NCBI RefSeq assembly: GCF_035621455.1
Contig: NZ_CP141823.1
Span: 1,860,001-1,924,000 of the forward strand
Length of the DNA: 64,000 bases
Source of the DNA: Vibrio natriegens NBRC 15636 = ATCC 14048 = DSM 759
Lineage (GTDB): Bacteria > Pseudomonadota > Gammaproteobacteria > Enterobacterales > Vibrionaceae
Reading direction: 5' to 3'
In this document: positions 56,019 through 64,000 of the stretch, in pieces
How the letters are laid out: each line of letters opens with the position of its first letter
Numbering within the stretch: the stretch's first letter is position 1
Made by a program: the position numbers and the translations under genes
The notes under the pieces: model-generated
Told to the model about the DNA's origin: nothing
Seen by the model: only the letters and a program-made list of their open reading frames with translations
The model's database searches: none

Positions 56019-56990
56019 ATGGAAGAGTACTTAAAGCGAATAGAGCAATTGGAAAAAGAGAACGAAGATCTCCAACGTCAAAATGCTCGACTGGAAGAAA
56101 AGCTCAACGCCGCACTTGATAACAATGGCCTTTGTTTGTGGGAACAACATATCCCCTCCGGCACATTGACGATATTCAACATGCAGTGGGGTAAAATGTT
56201 GGGTTATCAGCCTCACGAACTTACTGCCACGGTCGAAACCTGGAAAAACAACCTGCATCCAGAGGATTACGATCTCGCTGTTGGTGCATTTGAAGATCAC
56301 CTAGTTGGCAAGACTGATCTCTACCAAGTCGTTCACCGCATGATCCATAAAGACGGGACTGACAGTTGGGTTTCCGACAGAGGCCGGATTGTAGAGTACG
56401 CAGATGATGGCTCCCCACTTCGTATGATGGGTACCCACATCGACATTACTAATGAAAAACGCTACGAGCAGCAACTGGCAAAACTTGCTAATAGCGATCC
56501 GCTTACCGGGCTACTAAACCGAAGTGCCATGGAAAAATGCTTCAAAGAAAATGCGGACCTTTGCCAATCAATTAAACGCTCTCTCATCTTTTTCGATGTG
56601 GATAATTTTAAGACCGTCAACGACGAACTGGGTCACCACGCGGGTGATAGTGTATTGATTAGCATTGCAAACAGTCTCAAAGAGCTCACACCAACTGACG
56701 CACAAATTGCTCGAATCGGTGGTGACGAGTTCGTAATCCTATGTAAAGAGTCCTCTCGAAAAGAACTGAGTGAGTTGTGTGACCGGCTTTTAACCTGCGT
56801 GCCTTCCACCATGCAGTCCATCATAAATCTAGACTCAGAAAACGCACTGAACGTTGGATTAAGTATTGGCGTGTGTATTTTCCAGGCAAGTACGGGTAAC
56901 TTCGAAGAGATATATCAAAAAGCCGATGCTGCCATGTACGAGATAAAGAAGAACGGCAAGAATGGCGTCGCGTTTATCGAACTCACTTAA
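56019..56990 (+). CDS. PAS-GGDEF diguanylate cyclase with N-terminal coiled coil
   Basis: A 323-residue soluble protein: a charged coiled coil (1-34), a PAS/PAC domain (about 35-148; NNGLCLWEQHIPSGTLTIF, MGTHIDITNEKR), and a GGDEF domain with intact IGGDEFVIL and FFDVDNFKTVNDELGHHAGD. Expected to make c-di-GMP in response to a PAS ligand. No RxxD site at the usual place. Single gene. Confidence 0.92.
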   Translation: MEEYLKRIEQLEKENEDLQRQNARLEEKLNAALDNNGLCLWEQHIPSGTLTIFNMQWGKMLGYQPHELTATVETWKNNLHPEDYDLAVGAFEDHLVGKTDLYQVVHRMIHKDGTDSWVSDRGRIVEYADDGSPLRMMGTHIDITNEKRYEQQLAKLANSDPLTGLLNRSAMEKCFKENADLCQSIKRSLIFFDVDNFKTVNDELGHHAGDSVLISIANSLKELTPTDAQIARIGGDEFVILCKESSRKELSELCDRLLTCVPSTMQSIINLDSENALNVGLSIGVCIFQASTGNFEEIYQKADAAMYEIKKNGKNGVAFIELT

Positions 56991-57089
56991 CTTACTGACA
57001 AGTTAAGATAGTCATTACTCGGTAATTACACACCTGCATAAATCAGCAGGCACAAAAAAACCAGTCATATAGACTGGTTCTAAGAATTT

Positions 57090-57163
57090 TGGAGGCGCCT
57101 CCCGGAGTCGAACCGAGGTCCACGGATTTGCAATCCGCTGCATAGCCACTCTGCCAAGGCGCC
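57090..57163 (-). tRNA. tRNA-Cys (GCA)
   Basis: 74 nt with an encoded CCA. Acceptor GGCGCCT/AGGCGCC, anticodon loop TTGCAAA with GCA, and a normal TTCGA T-loop. Part of a minus-strand tRNA cluster. Confidence 0.97.
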
Positions 57164-57195
57164 TTTCTAAATTTTTGTTCTCTAAATTGATTAGA

Positions 57196-57267
57196 TGGTG
57201 CCCCGGGCCGTGCTTGATGGTCCGACACTCGGCCGGTCAGCTCGACGGTGGGATTTTCAATCCACTC
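57196..57267 (-). pseudogene. Degenerate tRNA-Leu-like remnant
   Basis: The 3' end (GGCCCGGGGCACCA) is identical to the neighbouring tRNA-Leu, and an anticodon-arm-like segment (GTGGATTGAAAATCCCAC) follows it, but the T-arm lacks TTCRA and no D-arm or 5' acceptor strand is present. A 17-bp direct repeat (57194-57210 and 57279-57295) links it to the real tRNA-Leu. It looks like a decayed partial duplicate. Confidence 0.75.
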
Positions 57268-57280
57268 ATCTTTTGTTTGA

Positions 57281-57367
57281 TGGTGCCCCGGGCCGGACTT
57301 GAACCGGCACAGCGCGAACGCCGAGGGATTTTAAATCCCTTGTGTCTACCAATTCCACCACCAGGGC
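57281..57367 (-). tRNA. tRNA-Leu (TAA)
   Basis: 87 nt with an encoded CCA, a long variable arm (CGGCGTTCGCGCTG), anticodon loop ATTTAAAAT with TAA, and a normal T-loop TTCAAGT. Acceptor GCCCTGG pairs with CCGGGGC with one G-T pair. The 330 bp after it (57368-57697) hold no gene, only the terminator at 57642. Confidence 0.97.
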
Positions 57368-57639
57368 AACGCAATCATGCGATGGCAACACCATCTTCTC
57401 TACGACCTTTGCCGTGAGAACGAGGCGTACTTTAACCTATTGAGATTAACCGTCAACAAAAAATTTATCTTTTTTATTCAAGTGATTAAAATGCGATCTT
57501 TGCAGTGTATTTTACGCACAGGTTGTTGATATAAACGACCATAAGCGTCCTTTTCTAAATTTATTCCTAATCACACAAATGGAAATTTATCAAAATCGCA
57601 ACATAGTTCTTAGTTTTCACATTATGAATAAATAGAAAA

Positions 57640-57670
57640 ATGAAAGACCACTGTAAAGTGGCCTTTCAAG
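57640..57670 (-). terminator. Terminator after the surface-protein gene
   Basis: GAAAGACCAC (57642-57651) and GTGGCCTTTC (57658-57667) form a stem, with a T-rich tail on the minus strand, just after the stop codon at 57698. Confidence 0.85.
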
Positions 57671-57697
57671 CTCTTACAAAAACAATTCTTGTTAAAG

Positions 57698-60169
57698 CTA
57701 GTAGTCTAATACTTCAAAGGTTACTGAAGCATCAATGAATTTTTGAACATCATCATTGTCTTTCGCTTTAACTTTGAGCTCGGCTCCTAGTAGTTTACCA
57801 AGATCATTTGCCTCAAATGTACCAGTTAACCCAACTGTAAATGAACAGTCATAGTATTCAGTTGGACCTAACTCCGCTTCAACACTTGAACATGTATGGT
57901 TAAGAAGCGTGAAGTTAGGGTTATCGTTTGGATAAGATGCAGCTAGTATCGCAATGTTGTTTAACAAGATATCGGCAGTAGGAGTAAACCTAACGTACTC
58001 GGTATTGCCCGTATCAGCCGTTACCTTAACATCAGCTTTGACTTCTACACCAAGAGACAATGCGAAGTCAGGTGCAACTGGATCAAACTCAACTGTTGCA
58101 TCGTCAGTATCGTAAGCCTGACCAGCTACTGTATCAGTATCACTTACACCTACCCAAGCAATGTTGTAAACGTCTTCACTTTCATCACCCGCGACTTTAA
58201 AAGTTGTGTAACAGTATTCTTTAGCTCCAGGGGCTAGACTTCTTCCAACTAACGTATTGCAATCATCATCAACCGGAGTTGTATTAGCGATGTTGTCATC
58301 ATATACCTGAGTTGGAGTCACTACACTAAATGGACCTTGTGCAAAATCAACGAAAGCATCAATCACAATAGTCTCGGGACTGTTATTTTCAACTTCAAAC
58401 AAGTAAGTAACGATTGGAGCACTGGTTGTATCAAGTAACTCAAATTCGTCTACCGAAACAGATGTATCATTGTATTGTGTAGGGTCATATGGATCCGGAG
58501 ATGCAGCCGCACCTTCTCTTACATATTTTTTGAGAATGACAGTTGGATCAACATTTTCTACTGAAACGGATTCATCATCATCGACTTCGTTACCTTTCGT
58601 TCCCTCTTCATCCGTTGGTGTAGCTGTAACAGTATTTTTGTACATATCACCCGCATTTAAGGTTGGGTAAGCTGTAGCTAGATTAACGGAATACGGACAT
58701 TGAGGAGAATCACCGACATTGAGTCCACTAATTGAACAACCAGTTAAATATCCACTAGTTTCGTTTCCACCATTTTGCAACATTGTATCGTCTAGATCGC
58801 TAGCTGCAATATGTATGGTATCCCAACCAGATGTACTACCAAAGGTAACGGTATAGTTAACTAGATCGAAATTTAAACCGCCACTTTCAGGAATGCTAGT
58901 TGTGTCCGCTTCCTTCAAAATAGTTAAGACCGGAGGTACATCTGTGATACTGACCATAACGTTATTGGATGGTCCTACCGCTGACGGTGTCGAATCAGCA
59001 AACTTCCATTCCAATGAGAAGTTATTGAGTTTATCTTCGCGAACTACACTATCGCCGGTATCGGTATCAGAAAGCTCTAAATTGTGCCATTTAAACACGA
59101 CGGTACATACATATGTTGCACCTGGTGCTATGGTCTCACTGCCAGATACTAAACATTGACCATCAACATCCGTCGCGCTAACTAGATAAACACCATCCTC
59201 AACTAAAGTAGGAGAAGCATTCACGTCGGAAGGGATGTCAAATATCTGACCTCCGAAATTATCAGTAAGTTCTGTAATCACTAATGAAGTCGCGCTATTA
59301 GGGTTAGTAACTTTGAGGTCGAATGTAAAGGTATTATTGCCGTTATAAATTTCTTCCTCTGTACGACTTGCTGGTTCTACACCGACTTTGGTAAGCATTG
59401 GATCACTTGGTAGTACAATGATAGGAATGATAGCGACGTCACAGTTACATTTTGATGGAGAACCTGGCAACGGCAAATTGTTCGGATCTATTCCAGTATT
59501 ATCGCTATTATTACATGTCGCTGCTGATGCATTTTGTTCCCAAGTAGCACAGTATTGCAGATCGACAAATGTATCACCATCCGTATCCGTACAAACGAAT
59601 GTGATTTCTTCTTGAGTAAATACCGCATCTGTAGCCTTAGTTACATCCGCGCAGTAATCACCATTGGCATTAGGAGCTGTAGAATTACCACCGTCACTTA
59701 AGTCACCAACCCAAACTAAACACGCATCTCTGTTTGTTACATTCGGTGCTGGGCCATCTAAAGGAGTAGCCTCTGGATCCGTTGTGGTATAGAAAGACCA
59801 GTTATAGCGAGTTTGAGCTGTAGATTTTACTCGGAAATTCAATTTTTGAGTAACAATTTCACCAGCATAACAAGTCGTTGGCTCACCAACAGGCACAGTA
59901 ATCTCAGCCAACTGTACGTCATTCGCAGTACAGGTTAGACTGTTTAAATCTGTGCTATCTCTAATACACTCATTCCGATTACTCGTTCCATCTGGAGGAA
60001 GCTTGTAACCCTCAGGGAAAATAGTTATTTTAGCAGGATCACTTGGTGGTTCTTTAGGTGCTGCTACAAGTGTCGATGTAAAGCCAATTAAAACTATAGT
60101 AAGTAACTGAATTACTGGCTTTATATTTAACCATTGTCTGACACGAGTTATGTTGCATTGCATATTCAT
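57698..60169 (-). CDS. Large secreted surface protein with DUF11-like repeats
   Basis: An 823-residue protein with a signal peptide (VIQLLTIVLIGFTSTLVAA) and a long acidic, Asp/Thr/Ser-rich, cysteine-containing body. Repeated segments such as VTNPNSATSLVITELTDNFGG, VENNSPETIVIDAFVDF, and YVCTVVFKW/YCYTTFKV resemble DUF11/CARDB-type immunoglobulin-like repeats of surface proteins. No LPXTG, autotransporter barrel or known sorting signal is seen. It is more AT-rich than its neighbours, as is its surroundings, hinting at horizontal transfer. I start it at ATG 60169 (GTGGAG upstream), 12 bp after a 29-codon ORF. Function unknown; adhesion or matrix role is a guess. Confidence 0.78.
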   Translation of the reverse strand: MNMQCNITRVRQWLNIKPVIQLLTIVLIGFTSTLVAAPKEPPSDPAKITIFPEGYKLPPDGTSNRNECIRDSTDLNSLTCTANDVQLAEITVPVGEPTTCYAGEIVTQKLNFRVKSTAQTRYNWSFYTTTDPEATPLDGPAPNVTNRDACLVWVGDLSDGGNSTAPNANGDYCADVTKATDAVFTQEEITFVCTDTDGDTFVDLQYCATWEQNASAATCNNSDNTGIDPNNLPLPGSPSKCNCDVAIIPIIVLPSDPMLTKVGVEPASRTEEEIYNGNNTFTFDLKVTNPNSATSLVITELTDNFGGQIFDIPSDVNASPTLVEDGVYLVSATDVDGQCLVSGSETIAPGATYVCTVVFKWHNLELSDTDTGDSVVREDKLNNFSLEWKFADSTPSAVGPSNNVMVSITDVPPVLTILKEADTTSIPESGGLNFDLVNYTVTFGSTSGWDTIHIAASDLDDTMLQNGGNETSGYLTGCSISGLNVGDSPQCPYSVNLATAYPTLNAGDMYKNTVTATPTDEEGTKGNEVDDDESVSVENVDPTVILKKYVREGAAASPDPYDPTQYNDTSVSVDEFELLDTTSAPIVTYLFEVENNSPETIVIDAFVDFAQGPFSVVTPTQVYDDNIANTTPVDDDCNTLVGRSLAPGAKEYCYTTFKVAGDESEDVYNIAWVGVSDTDTVAGQAYDTDDATVEFDPVAPDFALSLGVEVKADVKVTADTGNTEYVRFTPTADILLNNIAILAASYPNDNPNFTLLNHTCSSVEAELGPTEYYDCSFTVGLTGTFEANDLGKLLGAELKVKAKDNDDVQKFIDASVTFEVLDY

Positions 60170-60181
60170 AATTCGCTCCAC

Positions 60182-60271
60182 TTAAATTTTATTCAATGTA
60201 AATGTGAGTATTGATATTCCTTTGATTTTTTTGAACTTTTCTCGATTGTTTATTGGTATGTAAAAGTGCAT
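60182..60271 (-). CDS. Possible 29-residue leader peptide
   Basis: ATG 60271 to TAA 60182 encodes a basic 29-residue peptide starting MHFYIPINNREKFKKIKG. It has a very strong GGAGGAGGG ribosome site 6 nt before the ATG and ends 12 bp before the large surface-protein start, so translation could be coupled. No homologue is recognised. Real expression is unproven. Confidence 0.4.
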   Translation of the reverse strand: MHFYIPINNREKFKKIKGISILTFTLNKI

Positions 60272-61110
60272 GGGTGTCCCTCCTCCACTCGATACAAATA
60301 ACTTCATATAGTTCAAGTGATTTCATTCGTTAAAAATCTAGTTAATTCCGCTTTCATACTTTTACAGGTTTATGAGAGTAAAAATAAAAGCATTTACTTT
60401 CGACCAACATAAAGCAACAAGCATTCCATAATTAACTAACTGATAATCAAGGAATAAATTATTAAGAAGGTAATATAAGCGTCCAACTGTTACACAGATA
60501 TGCAACAATCATTAAATTCATATTTATCATATTGTTAGAATTTATATATAATTTAAACTTTATCGACATAAAGTTTTATTTGTAATATTTTCCTTTTTTA
60601 TCAGTTAATTACTATTTAAACATTATAGAGTTACACTCTGTAACAGGTGTTACAAACAAGTAACACAAAAGACAAATCTTCACTTTTAGTACAAGTTATG
60701 GTTTTATAAAATAGTAAAACCTCACTTCAGATTAACTTACTTTACACCTACATAACAAAGTTAATGAATGCCAATGTAAATAACTGTTATCAATCTAATA
60801 TCGTTAGAATAGTTATATTAAAACAATCAACTTATAAAGAAGGTTAACGATATTTCATAAGATATCGTCAACTGTTTCTACTCCACACGATTTTCCTTGT
60901 ATCAATGTCTTACATAACGGAGTATCATTTTTTAATTGTTTCAAATAATATAGAAAAATAAGTATGTAGATTGATGTTATCTACGAAATATTATTTACCT
61001 ACTTTAACTTATGTAAAATTAGAAGAAGCATTTAACATAGGTAGATTTAAAGATAAATCCAAAATGAATGACAAACACCTACTTAATTAGTAGTTTATAA
61101 CTACAAATAA
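60272..61110. other. Long AT-rich intergenic region, no gene seen
   Basis: About 840 bp of very AT-rich DNA. I see only short palindromes, such as GATATTTCATAAGATATC near 60850, and a cluster of GTTAC/GTAAC words near 60640-60665. No convincing ribosome site plus ORF, tRNA or repeat array. It resembles an H-NS-bound, possibly transferred stretch, and presumably holds the promoter for the surface-protein gene. Confidence 0.5.
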
Positions 61111-61141
61111 AAAAGGCAGCCAATTCGGCTGCCTTTTTTAT
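61108..61141. terminator. Terminator after the DsbA-like gene
   Basis: AAAAGGCAGC (61111-61120) pairs with GCTGCCTTTT (61128-61137), with T-runs on both strands, just after the stop at 61152. Confidence 0.9.
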
Positions 61142-61151
61142 TCATCTATTT

Positions 61152-61946
61152 TTATTCTTCGGGTTTATTCTTTTCTTTCTCTAGCTCATTAAGTATCGCT
61201 TCAAAAGCGGGATAGCGCTGAGCGCCCACTACGATTTGAGGCTCGATAAGTTCACCATTTTCTACCCGACCAATAAGAAAGCTTGGAGTACCTCTCACAC
61301 CGAGTGATTTACCCAGAGTTAAATCCCCTTCAACTTTATCTGCCACCGATTGATCTTTTAAACAGTCAGTAAACGCTTGCATGTCTAAAGATAAATCTGT
61401 TGCGGCTTTTTGATAGAACTCATCACCTAGCTGTTTTGCGTTGGTGTATAACATATCTCGCATTGGCCAGTAGGAATCTTGTTTAAAACTGCATGTCGCA
61501 GCAATGGCGGCTGGCATGGCTTGGGGATGAAAGTTGAGAGGAAAATCGCGCGCGACGTACTGCACTTTTCCTGTATCGATGAAGTTTTCCTTTATCTGTT
61601 TAAACGCATTATCGGTAAAACGCTTGCAATAAGGGCATTGGAAGTCTGAGAACTCAATGATCGCAATTTTTGCTTCTGTACTTCCCAAAACAGGAAGGTT
61701 GCCGTCCTCAGTAAAGTTAGGTTGATTAGGCAGTATCGGTGCTTCTTTTTTTGGCGGTTTGAATGCCAACTCTTTCATATCTTTTACTTCACTCTCAATC
61801 TTACCGACTGACTCGGAAAGTTGACTTATCTCCTGCTTAAGTGACTCTATTTCAGATTTCAACTGATCCGTATCTTCTGACTGACAGCCAGAAATTAATG
61901 GCAGTAAAACGAACGGAGCTGCCAATCTCACTATGTGCCTTAACAT
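61152..61946 (-). CDS. DsbA-like thiol-disulfide lipoprotein with coiled-coil stalk
   Basis: A 264-residue lipoprotein: lipobox LISGC (Cys21), a coiled-coil stalk (about 28-60, LKSEIESLKQEISQLSESVGKIESEV) and a DsbA-family thioredoxin domain with active site FQCPYCKRF (Cys104, Cys107) and the cis-Pro loop RGTPSFLIG. It would act in the periplasm on protein disulfides, tethered to a membrane. No DsbB/DsbD partner is adjacent. It resembles stalked DsbA/DsbG or ScsC-like proteins. Confidence 0.88.
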   Translation of the reverse strand: MLRHIVRLAAPFVLLPLISGCQSEDTDQLKSEIESLKQEISQLSESVGKIESEVKDMKELAFKPPKKEAPILPNQPNFTEDGNLPVLGSTEAKIAIIEFSDFQCPYCKRFTDNAFKQIKENFIDTGKVQYVARDFPLNFHPQAMPAAIAATCSFKQDSYWPMRDMLYTNAKQLGDEFYQKAATDLSLDMQAFTDCLKDQSVADKVEGDLTLGKSLGVRGTPSFLIGRVENGELIEPQIVVGAQRYPAFEAILNELEKEKNKPEE

Positions 61947-62446
61947 GCTATGCCCCCACTATAAAACAGTGTCGATATGACCTGCTCGTACCTTGCTCTG
62001 CAAAAATGAAAGTTGTTCCGTTCCCAGATGTTGAAGATAAGTTGTTTACACCTCGCTAGTGTTACATTTATCAGTAATGAATTTTAGATACGACTTTGTC
62101 GAGGAATCTCATTACTAGTAATAACCCTAGATGCATAAATAAATTTACAACTTATTATTAAACAGTCACTTCTTTCAATTTGTTAAAAAGTATTGTCAAC
62201 GTGTAAACATAAGTCAATTTACGTAGTAAGGTTAATTGGCTTATAACGATAAATATGGCTTATAAATCAGAGTTATACCTCATTAGTACCATAAATAAGA
62301 TTTGTACCTATTAATCTAGTCATTACATGTGCCACTTTAATAAAATCTAAAAGAATTAATAATCCGGATTACTAGTGGCAATCTCAATTAACAGTTGACT
62401 AACTGATAAACCAACATCATATTTCGAACATTTATTGTCTACTGCT

Positions 62447-62460
62447 TTGATTTAAATCAA
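62447..62460 (+). promoter_or_regulatory. Perfect FNR site upstream of the 26-residue membrane peptide
   Basis: TTGATTTAAATCAA, all ten conserved bases. A TAAAAC -10-like element at 62482-62487 would put the start site near 62495, 41.5 bp from the site centre. The rest of the 660-bp gap (61947-62610) is AT-rich and shows nothing else. Confidence 0.75.
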
Positions 62461-62610
62461 CTTCTTCTCCGAAGTAAAAAATAAAACCCACTTTTCAACT
62501 AACATTAATTATAGAGATTGGTAATTTTACGTTTAACACATGAATTATATCGAATTTTCTGTTTGGTCCGTCACTTTTTATTTATACATGAAATATAGGG
62601 AGGATCTATT

Positions 62611-62691
62611 ATGACATTGCGTAATAAAGAACTTACCCTCTTAGTCATCGCGTGCTTAGTATTCTTAGTTTGCATTACACTTGGCCGTTAG
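62611..62691 (+). CDS. 26-residue single-helix membrane peptide
   Basis: ATG 62611 to TAG 62691, with an excellent GGGAGG ribosome site 7 nt upstream. The peptide starts MTLRNKELTL and has a single hydrophobic helix (LLVIACLVFLVCITLG) with two cysteines and Arg at the end. The size and build recall small subunits such as CydX/CcoQ-type peptides, but I do not recognise a family. A perfect FNR site 150 bp upstream suggests anaerobic induction. A long hairpin follows (62706-62769). Confidence 0.6.
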   Translation: MTLRNKELTLLVIACLVFLVCITLGR

Positions 62692-62705
62692 ATAGATTAG
62701 TAGCG

Positions 62706-62769
62706 CTGAAAGAGCACCTGTCGTGTGCTAACTTAACGTAATCATTTTTAAGCTTTTGTGCTCTTTCAG
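62706..62769 (+). terminator. Long hairpin after the small peptide gene
   Basis: CTGAAAGAGCAC (62706-62717) and GTGCTCTTTCAG (62758-62769) are perfect 12-base complements with a 40-nt loop, followed by TTTTC. A competing shorter hairpin (AGCAC near 62713 with GTGCT near 62725) could replace it. It may be a terminator with a switch, or a small RNA. Confidence 0.55.
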
Positions 62770-62984
62770 TTTTCTCCAGTTGCCATATAAACTACTAACG
62801 CCAAGAATAGTACTCAGGATACTCGCCCAAACACCTTTCAAGATAAAATCATAAGGCTTAAGACAATCCCCTTTCGCTTGTGACAATGGCCACAAACCTT
62901 CTATACGCATCATGAGATGTTATGAACAATACCCTCCCGATTAATATGGTAAATGAACATCATGCTGTGCTAATGTAGCAACTT

Positions 62985-64000
62985 ATGATCGAACGCCTCC
63001 AGAACACTACTACTCCAATAGATATGACAAAACTGCAAACTCGGACATTCTTACCGGCTAGGTCATTGATGCGCACTATTACCTGGCTACTATTCGTGAT
63101 GGTGGTTTCTGTGTTTGGTTGTCTTGTCTACTTCTTAAACTCGTTAGATAGCCTTGCAGCCGATGAATTGTCCCATAGAGTCCAGTTAGCTTTGCAACTT
63201 GAGAAGCGTAACGCCAGAGACTCTCTAGAGGAATATTCTTTTTGGGATGAGGCATACCAAAAAATAGAGGTTGAGCGTGACTTGGCTTGGGTCGCAAAAA
63301 ATTCAGGCGATTATCTCATGGATAAGCATGACTTTGATTTCAGTGTTGCCATTACTCGCGGGGATCAAGAAGTCTACCTAATTAAAAGCGGCGATGCTAA
63401 AACCATCAACTATAACGATTTAAAACAGCCACTTCTTGAGATGATGGCTGTCTCCAAGCAGCTAAATACTGAGAAAAAGCTCACCAACGGCTTGTTCCGT
63501 ATTGGCCAAGATGTGTATCACATCGTTGGCGGACCTTTTATCAGTGAACAGAATAAACAAGCGCGCGAAGGGACGTATCTAGCGTTAGGAAAACGTATTG
63601 ATACCGATTACCTCAGTGAACTTGAAAACGACTATCAACTTTTCGGGCTCAATTTAAACAACAGCGCAGATGGGCTTGTCAGTTACAAGACGCTTTACTC
63701 CCCTTCCGGAGGCATCATTGGCTACCTTTCTTGGCAACCTCACGTTCCTAGTAAGGCGATCATCCCAACAATCACGCTCATAACGATTTTGTTTGCCTTC
63801 CTTATTACCGCAGTGACGATGTATATCTTGAAGAAAGAGCAAGTCAGTCGAGAAGAGTATGAAGGCCAGTTGTTCGAGGAAGCAACGACTGACTCTTTAA
63901 CCAAAGTGAAAAATAGACGCTATTTTATGATGATGGGTGTCAATGAGTTTAATACCTGCAATCTATTAGAAGAAAAGCGGCTTTCCGTTTTGGTTTTGGA
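62985..64000 (+). CDS. CHASE4-GGDEF diguanylate cyclase (3' end beyond window)
   Basis: Open from ATG 62985 to the window end (338 residues visible). A first membrane helix (WLLFVMVVSVFGCLVYFL), a CHASE4-type periplasmic domain (DSLEEYSFWDEAYQKIE), a second helix (IIPTITLITILFAFLITAVTMYIL), then the start of a GGDEF domain (ATTDSLTKVKNRRYF, ending SVLVLD before the cut). The catalytic loop lies outside. Alternative starts are ATG 63024 and 63069; the last has AGG upstream. An upstream regulatory sequence was not recognised. Confidence 0.85.
   Translation, partial: MIERLQNTTTPIDMTKLQTRTFLPARSLMRTITWLLFVMVVSVFGCLVYFLNSLDSLAADELSHRVQLALQLEKRNARDSLEEYSFWDEAYQKIEVERDLAWVAKNSGDYLMDKHDFDFSVAITRGDQEVYLIKSGDAKTINYNDLKQPLLEMMAVSKQLNTEKKLTNGLFRIGQDVYHIVGGPFISEQNKQAREGTYLALGKRIDTDYLSELENDYQLFGLNLNNSADGLVSYKTLYSPSGGIIGYLSWQPHVPSKAIIPTITLITILFAFLITAVTMYILKKEQVSREEYEGQLFEEATTDSLTKVKNRRYFMMMGVNEFNTCNLLEEKRLSVLVL

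Noticed and set aside
57043..57417. ORFs on both strands across 57043-57417
   Set aside because: They run through tRNA-Cys, the tRNA remnant and tRNA-Leu and are chance reading frames.
62728..62913. 61-codon minus-strand ORF with one hydrophobic segment
   Set aside because: No ribosome site before its ATG and it overlaps the hairpin after the small peptide gene; it could be real but I cannot support it.

Overview
The window looks like part of the second (smaller) chromosome of a Vibrio. This is inferred from the vxrAB-type two-component operon next to pntAB, the nrdDG, nirBD, modABC, fabH-like/trxC/MFS and HMG-CoA reductase neighbourhoods, Vibrio-type small families (DUF3069, DUF2986, DUF2861, YgbA) and moderate GC. 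No insertion sequence, integrase, prophage, integron cassette or CRISPR array was seen. Several intergenic regions are unusually rich in structure.

Layout. 1-4.3 kb: minus-strand operon of a sensor kinase and response regulator (vxrAB/vbrKR/wigKR type) followed by a DUF2861 protein and a TraF-like envelope protein. 4.4-7.4 kb: pntAB transhydrogenase. 7.8-11 kb: two small proteins (HlyU-like PF10115 and ComFB-like) and two diguanylate cyclases. 11.2-11.5 kb: a 267-bp repeat element with terminal inverted repeats. 12-16.1 kb: cobQ and the molybdate transporter modABC. 16.3-21.4 kb: YfaZ-like porin, retropepsin-like lipoprotein, aromatic aminotransferase, and an AraC regulator divergent from a MATE pump. 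21.5-24.2 kb: anaerobic ribonucleotide reductase nrdDG with a clear FNR site and paired NrdR boxes. 24.5-25.3 kb: secreted EEP-family nuclease.

25.4-33.2 kb is a coherent sulfur-stress region. An ArsR repressor with a BigR/SqrR-like cysteine pair heads a minus-strand operon of two YeeE/YedE proteins and an RND pump (permease plus adaptor). It is divergent from a DUF2892 membrane protein and a CoA-disulfide/persulfide reductase fused to rhodanese. 33.3-38 kb: a YdeP/FdhF-like molybdoenzyme, a LysR regulator and FdhD, with two perfect FNR sites and a perfect 17-bp inverted repeat between them. 38.2-42.6 kb: a class I HMG-CoA reductase and a DUF1800/DUF1501 pair. 42.6-46.4 kb: a FabH-like KAS III, thioredoxin 2 with an altered active site (WCNPC), an MFS transporter, YgbA and DUF2986. 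46.5-50.1 kb: FhuF-like ferric reductase, a Dcu transporter, a NYN-domain protein and DUF4174.

50.1-55 kb is the nitrite-assimilation operon nirB-nirD-nirC-cobA, with FNR and NarP-like sites at E. coli-like spacing. An 80-nt three-way-junction RNA candidate lies between nirD and nirC. 55.4-57 kb: an Rnk-like protein and a PAS-GGDEF protein. 57.1-57.4 kb: tRNA-Cys, a degenerate tRNA and tRNA-Leu. 57.7-60.3 kb: a large secreted DUF11-like surface protein, preceded by a 29-codon ORF with a strong ribosome site. 61.2-64 kb: a DsbA-like lipoprotein, an FNR-associated 26-residue membrane peptide gene, and a CHASE4-GGDEF gene cut by the window end.

The common theme is life at the oxic/anoxic boundary: FNR sites precede nrdD, nirB, the FdhF/LysR region and the small membrane peptide. 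Molybdenum, siroheme and sulfur metabolism sit around them, along with four diguanylate cyclases. The most promising candidates for something undescribed are the nirD-nirC structured RNA, the ArsR-controlled RND/YedE sulfur operon and the FNR-linked 26-residue membrane protein.
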